DNA of 19,632 nt from Deltaproteobacteria bacterium RIFOXYA12_FULL_61_11 (GTDB taxonomy: Bacteria > Bdellovibrionota_F > JAHFAK01 > YA12-FULL-61-11). This document shows positions 14,203 to 19,632 of the stretch, in pieces. The DNA is taken from the NCBI GenBank assembly GCA_001799195.1, contig MGSU01000002.1:1-19632 (forward strand), read 5' to 3'. The notes beneath the pieces are model-generated. The model did not search any database, was not told the DNA's origin, and saw nothing but the letters and a program-made list of their open reading frames with translations. A program made the translations under genes and the position numbers. Numbering within the stretch: the stretch's first letter is position 1; each line of letters begins with the position of its first letter.

Positions 14203-15213
14203 ATGCTGAGCCGCGGGTTGTGGAGTTGGATTGGGGTGCTTCTCTTATCGTCGGGCTTGGCCTCGGCAGACCTGATCGAGGTTGTCGGCGGGGTGCAGGT
14301 CGAGGGAGAGGTCTTGGCCCTGACCAATCGCGGAGTCGAGTACGATCCGACAGGAGAGGTGACCTTCTACGTCATTCCCTGGCACGATCTCGTCGCTGTC
14401 CGCTATGCTGACGGCCGAGCGGTACACTGCGAGCGGCGAGCCCCCAACGCAGGACCATCCGCCGGCAGCGACCTGATCGAGGTTCGCGACGGCAGTCTGG
14501 TACAGGGGCTTGTCCTGCGGGTCATCGCCGAGGGAGTCGAATACGATCCAGCGGGTGAGCTAACCTTCTACGTCATCCCCTGGCACGACATACTCACCGT
14601 GCGTTACGCTGATGGCAAGACTCTCCTTTTTGATCGTCTCGCGCAGAGGGCGAACCCAGCCCCTACCCAACCCGTGGCTGCCGCAGCACCGGCGGTGCCG
14701 AAAACACCCGCCGAACCGGTCCGGTTGCGCGATACCTTGGGTCTGGAAGCCATGTTCGGTTGGAACTCCTCGGTCGGCGGGGGGGTGTTGCTCGATCTGG
14801 GGTTGTGGGACCATCTCCAACTAGCCGCTGGTCTGGGCACGGGGATGTGGGGTTTGCGCGCCACCGGTCTAACGCGCTTGTTCTTCCGCCGCCAACCCTA
14901 TGGTGCGGCACTGGGGTTTGGTTACACCTACAATGGTGGGGGCGACACGACGGTCGAATCGACCGTGGACGATCAGAACGCAACATCGAACTACACCTTC
15001 GATCCGGTCGGCACGCTGAACGTCTTCTTCCACTATGCCATTGACACCAATCCCACGTATACCGCCCGACTCTTCTTCGAGGTCGGCTATGCCTTCCGAT
15101 TTGGAGAAGCCGGGTATCAACTTCTCCATGGCGAAGCGTTGGACGACGAGGTCACCTTCATGCAGCCGGGTGGGGTGATCCTGGCCGCGGGTTTCGGGCT
15201 GGGACTCCTCTGA
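14203..15213 (+). CDS. Secreted outer-membrane β-barrel-like protein with duplicated N-terminal unit
   Basis: 336 aa; ATG at 14203 with GAGGAG eight bases upstream. Residues 1-22 form a signal peptide (WIGVLLLSSGLASA, cleavage before Asp23). Two copies of a ~56-aa unit follow, beginning at Asp23 and Asp90 (67-residue offset), each with DLIEV, GVEYDP, FYVIPWHD and VRYADG. An Ala/Pro linker (~150-172) leads to a Gly- and aromatic-rich C-terminal half with alternating strands (GGGVLLDLGLWDHLQLAAGL, GAALGFGYTYNG, ARLFFEVGYAF), typical of a small outer-membrane barrel. No enzyme motif is seen; a structural or binding role in the envelope is likely. Its stop at 15213 directly abuts the argS stop on the other strand. 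Confidence 0.75.
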   Translation: MLSRGLWSWIGVLLLSSGLASADLIEVVGGVQVEGEVLALTNRGVEYDPTGEVTFYVIPWHDLVAVRYADGRAVHCERRAPNAGPSAGSDLIEVRDGSLVQGLVLRVIAEGVEYDPAGELTFYVIPWHDILTVRYADGKTLLFDRLAQRANPAPTQPVAAAAPAVPKTPAEPVRLRDTLGLEAMFGWNSSVGGGVLLDLGLWDHLQLAAGLGTGMWGLRATGLTRLFFRRQPYGAALGFGYTYNGGGDTTVESTVDDQNATSNYTFDPVGTLNVFFHYAIDTNPTYTARLFFEVGYAFRFGEAGYQLLHGEALDDEVTFMQPGGVILAAGFGLGLL

Positions 15214-16917
15214 CTACATTCTTTCGATAGCAGCAATACCGAGCAGGCTGAGGGCGTTGCGCAGCGTCTGACCAATGGCTGCGCACAGGGCCAGAAGCGC
15301 TGTCCGCGAGGGTTCGGGAGCGTCGAGGAAACGCTTGAGGTTGTATAGGGTATTGAAGTCCTGGGCCAGGACGATCGCGTATTTCGCGATGATCGAGGGT
15401 TCGAGTTTCTCGACGGCCCGTTGGACCTGCTCCGGAAACTCGGCGAGGCGGCGCAGCACCGAGAACTCGGCGTCGTCGGTGAGTTCGAGGAGGTCCGGGA
15501 GCTGCTCCGGCAAGGTGCCTGCTTTCCGCAGCACGGAGGTGAGCCGGGCATGGGTGTATTGGAGGTAGGGTCCGGTTTCGCCCTCGAAGCTCAGGATCTC
15601 GGTCCAATCAAAGACTAGGTCCTTGATTCTCTTCGCATGGAGATCGAAGAACAGAATCGCACCGAGGCCGACTTCCCTGGCTACGGTTTCTTTGTCCGGC
15701 AACTCGGGATTGCGCTCCTCGATGATCGAACGGGCTAACTCGGCGGCGCGGTCGAGGACGTCCTCGAGGAAGATCACCTTGCCCTCGCGGGTGGACATGG
15801 TCCCTTCCTTGAAGCGGATCAGACCGAAGTCCACGTGCTCACAGGCCGACGCCCAGTCGTGGCCGAGCAGGCGCAGCACGGTGAAGAGTTGGGAGAAATG
15901 CAGTTTCTGTTCGGCCCCGACTATATAGAGCATACGACGGAACTCGTAGCGCCTCTGTCTCGAGATGGCTGCGGCGAGATCCCGGGTGAGGTACAGGGTA
16001 GCGCCGTCCTTCTTGCGGATCAGGGCAGGTGGCAGGCCGTGGTCGGTGAGGTCGACGACGTGGGCCTCCTGACTTTCGCTGAGCAGACCGGCCTGGGTGA
16101 GGGCCTGCTCGACCTCGAGCATGTCCTGACCATAGGCGCTCTCACCGCTGATTTCGTCGAAGGAGACATGGAGACGGGCGTAGATCTTCGAGAACTCGGC
16201 GAGGCTGAGTTCCCGGAAGCGTTGCCAGAGCGCGGTGGCTTCGGGGTTCCCTTGCTCGAGCCTGGCGAACCAGGCCCTGCCCTCGTCCTCGAGGGAGGCG
16301 TCGGCCGCGGCTTCCTGGTGGAACCGCACGTACAGGGAGAGGAGGTGCGGAATGGGGAGCCGCTCGAGTTCGGTTTCGAGCCCCCAACGGCGGAAAGCGG
16401 AAATGAGCTTCCCGAACTGGGTTCCCCAGTCGCCGAGGTGATTCAAGCGGATCGGATGATGACCGGTGAAGGCGAGGAGCCTGGCCAGGCAGGCTCCCAG
16501 GTTGGTTGATCTCAGGTGATTGATGCCGAAAGGTTTTGCAATATTCGGAGAGGAGAATTCGACGATGACCTTGGCGCCGTGCCCGAACTCCGAAGCTCCG
16601 TACCTATCGCCGAGTTCGAGGATAGTCTGCACGAGGGAGCGGGCGTAGGTCCTGCGATCCAGGTGGACATTGAGATAGCCCTTGACCGCTTCGACGCGCC
16701 GGAACGCCGGCGGCAAGACCAGCCTGGCCGCAAGGTCTTCGGCGATAGCCATGGGGCTGCGTCGCAGCAGCTTCGAAAGCCGGAAACAGGGGAGGGCGAG
16801 ATCGCCCAGGCTCAGGTCCTCGGGGACCTCCACCAGGCTCTGGAGGTCAAGGCTCCTGGCGTCGGGTGGCAGGAGAGGAAGAAGGTGGTCGTGGAGGATC
16901 TTCTTGAACGAATCCAT
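15214..16917 (-). CDS. argS: Arginyl-tRNA synthetase
   Basis: 567 aa, the normal size. It charges tRNA-Arg with arginine in the cytoplasm. The N-terminal Add1-like domain covers ~1-90. The signature region reads FSSPNIAKPFGINHLRST (121-138), where most family members have HVGH or HIGH; here the first His is Gly131 and the motif Gly is Asn133, with His134 kept. LNHLGDWGTQFGKLI (158-172) is classic ArgS. The KMSKS equivalent is MSTREGK near 372. The DALR anticodon-binding domain follows (YLQYTHARLTSVLRKAG), and the protein ends GIAAIERM, like the usual PERM terminus. The ATG lies 27 bp after the glycosyltransferase-like gene, so the two are probably co-transcribed. Confidence 0.95.
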   Translation of the reverse strand: MDSFKKILHDHLLPLLPPDARSLDLQSLVEVPEDLSLGDLALPCFRLSKLLRRSPMAIAEDLAARLVLPPAFRRVEAVKGYLNVHLDRRTYARSLVQTILELGDRYGASEFGHGAKVIVEFSSPNIAKPFGINHLRSTNLGACLARLLAFTGHHPIRLNHLGDWGTQFGKLISAFRRWGLETELERLPIPHLLSLYVRFHQEAAADASLEDEGRAWFARLEQGNPEATALWQRFRELSLAEFSKIYARLHVSFDEISGESAYGQDMLEVEQALTQAGLLSESQEAHVVDLTDHGLPPALIRKKDGATLYLTRDLAAAISRQRRYEFRRMLYIVGAEQKLHFSQLFTVLRLLGHDWASACEHVDFGLIRFKEGTMSTREGKVIFLEDVLDRAAELARSIIEERNPELPDKETVAREVGLGAILFFDLHAKRIKDLVFDWTEILSFEGETGPYLQYTHARLTSVLRKAGTLPEQLPDLLELTDDAEFSVLRRLAEFPEQVQRAVEKLEPSIIAKYAIVLAQDFNTLYNLKRFLDAPEPSRTALLALCAAIGQTLRNALSLLGIAAIERM

Positions 16918-16944
16918 GCAGGTATCCTAATGAAATCGCTGCGA

Positions 16945-17535
16945 TCAGGAGGCGTCGCCGAGGAGCAGGGCGAAGGCGCGGTTGAGCGGGAATTCGCTGG
17001 CGTCGTCTTTGTCGAAGGAGTTCTCTGCAATTGTGAACACCTTGAATTCCCTGAAACCGCGAGCAAGCACCAGGGAACGGGTCTGGGCGTCGGCCACGCT
17101 AACGGTGTCCACGAGTTTGAGCAGGCCGTTGCGCATGGTGGTGAGGAATTTTTCGGAATATTGTCCACCATCGCCATGACCGACCAAATCGAGATGGACC
17201 GGCCGCCTAGCCGCGAAACCCGCGAAGATTGCCGGTAGGGCGATGTCGGGCAGGCAGGTTTGGACGTAGATGATGTCCGCGCTGTGGGCGAGGGAGGTGA
17301 TGTTACGGATCTTGCTGAACAGGGTGCGGTGGTATTTTACGTAGGGAATGGTGGTGAAGAGGAAACGGTCGCTGCGCTCGACACCCTCTACCTCCGGGGT
17401 CGAAGGGTCGTAATAATAGATAAGTCTGACCTCATTGCGCTGGTGTACCAGTTTGGTGGCATGGGCGATGATCCGGTCGACTCCCGGACTTTCCGGCTTG
17501 TAGAGGTCGAAGGGATACAGCATCACGATGCGCAT
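16945..17535 (-). CDS. Half-length GT4-like glycosyltransferase (N-terminal domain only)
   Basis: 196 aa from the ATG at 17535, preceded by AGGGGGTG; an upstream in-frame start at 17691 adds a non-coding-looking leader. It begins MRIVMLYPFDLYKPESPGVDR, the β-strand and glycine loop of a GT-B N-terminal Rossmann domain, and continues through ADIIYVQTCLPDIALPAIF, RRPVHLDLVGHGD and VSVADAQTRSLVLARGF to IAENSFD, where a full GT4 enzyme would enter its donor-binding C-terminal domain. Here it stops some 20 residues later and only 27 bp separate it from argS, so the C-terminal domain with the EX7E motif is absent. It is either a truncated enzyme or needs a partner subunit. Confidence 0.65.
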   Translation of the reverse strand: MRIVMLYPFDLYKPESPGVDRIIAHATKLVHQRNEVRLIYYYDPSTPEVEGVERSDRFLFTTIPYVKYHRTLFSKIRNITSLAHSADIIYVQTCLPDIALPAIFAGFAARRPVHLDLVGHGDGGQYSEKFLTTMRNGLLKLVDTVSVADAQTRSLVLARGFREFKVFTIAENSFDKDDASEFPLNRAFALLLGDAS

Positions 17536-17568
17536 GGCACCCCCTGAGGCGCAAACTACGTAGCCTCC

Positions 17569-17597
17569 GACATACAAAGGAGAAGGGAGAATGTCAA
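17569..17597 (-). promoter_or_regulatory. Candidate sigma-70 promoter for the glycosyltransferase-argS pair
   Basis: On the minus strand a perfect -35 TTGACA (17592-17597) is followed after 17 bp by TATGTC (17569-17574) as -10. The implied start of transcription is about 25 bases before the glycosyltransferase ATG at 17535. The -35 and spacing are ideal; the -10 matches the consensus at only half its positions. Confidence 0.45.
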
Positions 17598-17689
17598 AGT
17601 AAAGGACGAGTCCCCATGGATGGAACGTACCCTTGGACTCCTCGGTTCGCCGTGGTAGGGGAGAGGCGACGGGATGAGGCGAGGTGAGC

Positions 17690-19000
17690 ATGCCGGGCCG
17701 GGCGAGTGTGATCCGAGGTAAGGACGGGCTGCTGGGGTGTCTGCTGATCGGTTGTCTCTTGTCAGGAGCAACGGCCGCCCAGGAGGCCTCTGGTCTGCTC
17801 GGCGTAGCGTTGGAATGTCAACAGGCCGGCGGGACCAAGGTCTGTACCCATTTCCTGCCCGGTTTCTTGGAACGGTTACCCGGAGTGAGACCGACCTCTC
17901 GAGCCGAGGCCGGGGTAATACTTTTCGTGAATGCGGTTGAGCACCAGGGTGAGGACGTGGTCCACTTGCGCGCCGTGGCTTCGGTGGAGGGAGCCCCCGC
18001 CGAGTTCGAAACCAAGGGGTTGCTGGACACCCATGCCACCGATGAGGACCAGTTGCAAGTGTGTCGCCGCAGCTTGCTCAGCGTCCTCGCACCCTATCTT
18101 ATTGTGATCAATCCGGAAGCGGTGCATATCGAGGTAGACGAAGGCGTAGTGAGAGAGCCAGTGCGAACGGGTTCGCCGTGGGGGGCCTCGCTCACGCTCT
18201 CGGGTTATGGTTCGCGGAACGGCGCCTATAGCGACCTCGAGGGTACGACCTCGCTGAAAGTAATGAGAATTACGACGACCGATCGGCTGGTGGGGTCACT
18301 TACTGGCGGCACCTATCTTTCCAGGCAGCCGCCGATCGTCTCGGAGGGCGATGAGTTGTCGCTCGACACGACCTCCTACTCCTTCGGCGGCAGTCTCTCC
18401 GGTAGCCGCAACCTGGGAGAGCATTGGGCCGTCGGGGTGGTCGGACGAGCCGGCGGCATGGACGACAAAGCGCGTTATGCCCATACCGAGCGCCTCAACG
18501 TGGCCTCGAGCTATGACCTCTTCCCTGCCGACGAGCCTCGCGGCAACCGGCTCTTTGCCCTGGTCGGAGCAGGGGTGCAATACGATAAATATAATTATAT
18601 CAATATTCTGAACGAGCGGTCGGCAGCCTTTCCCGGTGGGATGGTCATTATCGGCGGCAATGTGCGCTATGACCGGTTCGAATTCGGTACCGACCTCGGT
18701 TGCGCCGCTCAACTCCCGGCCTTCGAGCGGCGGTACGAACTGGATCTCTCTCCCTCCGCGGTCGTGCAACTCGGCGAGCATCTCGATGTCTCGTTGGCGC
18801 TCACGTTTAAAAAACAAGTGGTACCCGGTCCGTTGCAACTCGATCAGAGTGATTATGAAGCCGTGACCAGAGCTACCTACGCTGAGCCCTTGTACCTGTA
18901 CCTCGACCTTTCGATGACGCTCTACCTCGATCGCAGTAGCGCTGAACGAAACAATAGGTTGGATTTGTTCGATATGATGGGTTCTTTTACTACCTTCTGA
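17690..19000 (+). CDS. Predicted secreted outer-membrane β-barrel protein with N-terminal periplasmic domain
   Basis: 436 aa from the ATG at 17690 (GAGG five bases upstream); a GTG two codons earlier is possible. A signal peptide covers ~1-30 (LLGCLLIGCLLSGATAA). Residues ~30-145 form a small mixed domain (CTHFLPGFLERLPGV, AGVILFVNAVEHQ, LAPYLIVINPEAVHIEV). The rest is Gly/aromatic-rich with alternating strand patterns (LSGYGSRNGAYSD, YSFGGSLSGSRNLGEHWAVGV, GNRLFALVGAGVQYD, LYLYLDLSMTLYLD), as in 10-12-strand outer-membrane barrels. No family named. It is divergent from the glycosyltransferase-argS pair, and its 3' end overlaps the next convergent gene by 11 bp. Confidence 0.72.
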   Translation: MPGRASVIRGKDGLLGCLLIGCLLSGATAAQEASGLLGVALECQQAGGTKVCTHFLPGFLERLPGVRPTSRAEAGVILFVNAVEHQGEDVVHLRAVASVEGAPAEFETKGLLDTHATDEDQLQVCRRSLLSVLAPYLIVINPEAVHIEVDEGVVREPVRTGSPWGASLTLSGYGSRNGAYSDLEGTTSLKVMRITTTDRLVGSLTGGTYLSRQPPIVSEGDELSLDTTSYSFGGSLSGSRNLGEHWAVGVVGRAGGMDDKARYAHTERLNVASSYDLFPADEPRGNRLFALVGAGVQYDKYNYINILNERSAAFPGGMVIIGGNVRYDRFEFGTDLGCAAQLPAFERRYELDLSPSAVVQLGEHLDVSLALTFKKQVVPGPLQLDQSDYEAVTRATYAEPLYLYLDLSMTLYLDRSSAERNNRLDLFDMMGSFTTF

Positions 19001-19632
19001 GGTTCTCCGTCGACGGAACCGGCCCCTCCGACCACAGCACGTGGCCCTTCTCTTCGCAGCGGCTCGAGGTGCCGTCGCGTTCCAGGGCATTGAAGGAGAC
19101 GGTCAGCAGGCGGTTCGCGGGTGTGCTCAGCTCGACCCGACCATGGAGCGGAGCTGCGCAGAGGGAGCGTTGTCGGGCGAACACGAGGTCGAAGAAGGCT
19201 AAGCTGACGTGCCGTTCACCCCGGCCGAGGTTCAGGCGGCCCGAGACGAGGCGGAAGCGACGTCCGGCGACCTCGAAGCGGACATCGCGCAGGGAGAGGG
19301 CCACGCGGATCAGGGGAGTTCCCGCGGCTTCGCTGGCCGCCGTGAAAACGTATTTCGAGATCCGTTCTTGCCTCTGATGTTGGCGGACCAGGCGAAGGGC
19401 GAGCAGCCGGTCTGCCGAGCGCAGCTCGCGAGCAATAGTCGTGCACACCGTATGGTCATCGCTCCGTTCGTAGAAGGTCGTCAACCTCCCGCTGAGGCGC
19501 CGGCCGCTCTCGGGGTCACGGCAGGAGTCGAGCACGTCCGAACGGAAACTGCGGCCCGTGGGAAGTTCGTCGACCGGCTGCAGGTTCTCGTCGAAACGAG
19601 AGGTATTCGCGCAGGTCGGAAGAGCGGTGAGG
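18990..19632 (-). CDS. Partial unknown protein, possible lipoprotein (5' end off the right edge)
   Basis: Open from the right edge to a TAG at 18990. The first visible residues are LTALPTCANTSRFDENLQPVDELP; a Cys soon after hydrophobic residues and followed by a hydrophilic stretch could be a lipobox, but the start is outside the window. A GTG at 19535 could give a 181-aa product, yet the frame is clearly open upstream of it. The body alternates charged and hydrophobic residues (RISKYVFTAASEAAG, VRFEVAGRRFRLVSGRLNLG, HVSLAFFDLVFARQR), consistent with a β-rich envelope protein. No family recognised. Confidence 0.55.
   Translation of the reverse strand, partial: LTALPTCANTSRFDENLQPVDELPTGRSFRSDVLDSCRDPESGRRLSGRLTTFYERSDDHTVCTTIARELRSADRLLALRLVRQHQRQERISKYVFTAASEAAGTPLIRVALSLRDVRFEVAGRRFRLVSGRLNLGRGERHVSLAFFDLVFARQRSLCAAPLHGRVELSTPANRLLTVSFNALERDGTSSRCEEKGHVLWSEGPVPSTENLRR

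Noticed and set aside
16142-16509. Plus- and minus-strand open frames inside argS
   Set aside because: Shadows of the high-GC argS gene; no domain or start signal.

Overview
The window looks like Gram-negative bacterial chromosome carrying one end of an integrated, plasmid- or phage-like element. The Gram-negative call rests on two predicted secreted β-barrel outer-membrane proteins and an ordinary bacterial arginyl-tRNA synthetase gene at the right. The sequence alone does not let me name a phylum.

Region 1 (about 1-10,700, all minus strand) is a compact gene train for DNA replication and repair. In transcription order it holds a 95-aa unknown protein, a gp32-like single-strand DNA-binding protein, a DinG/XPD-type Fe-S helicase, an XPB/UvsW-like SF2 helicase, an 85-aa unknown protein, and a 1039-aa TOPRIM primase fused to an AAA+ helicase. 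After a 366-bp non-coding gap come a Cys-rich unknown protein, a RecB/Cas4-type Fe-S nuclease, an Hjc-like resolvase, and a partial protein with weak sigma-region-2 resemblance that runs off the left edge. Most neighbours overlap by ATGA or TGATG, so translation is probably coupled. The products could form one self-contained replication-recombination machine: melt, prime, unwind, coat, resect and resolve.

Two non-coding regions carry structure. Between the primase and the Cys-rich gene (2544-2909) there is an AT-rich core (73 of 100 bases in 2701-2800), three nested inverted repeats with nearly the same centre, and three 12-bp tandem repeats. This is a candidate replication origin. Between the divergent operon and integrase (10699-11197) there are five 21-bp iteron-like tandem repeats, plus a hairpin that could cover the integrase ribosome binding site.

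Region 2 (11,198-13,315, plus strand) is a large serine recombinase, the likely integrase. Its conserved part appears to stop near 12,900. The frame then runs on into DNA that is antisense to an acetyltransferase gene. I read this as a probable junction between element and host.

Region 3 (13,068-19,632) looks like host chromosome. It has a GNAT acetyltransferase with a thioredoxin/YoaP-like tail, a secreted β-barrel protein with a duplicated 67-aa unit, argS with an unusual HIGH motif preceded by a half-length glycosyltransferase, a second secreted β-barrel protein, and a partial, possibly lipoprotein gene at the right edge. Two convergent gene pairs here abut or overlap at their stop codons. 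I saw no tRNA, rRNA, CRISPR array or insertion sequence in the window.
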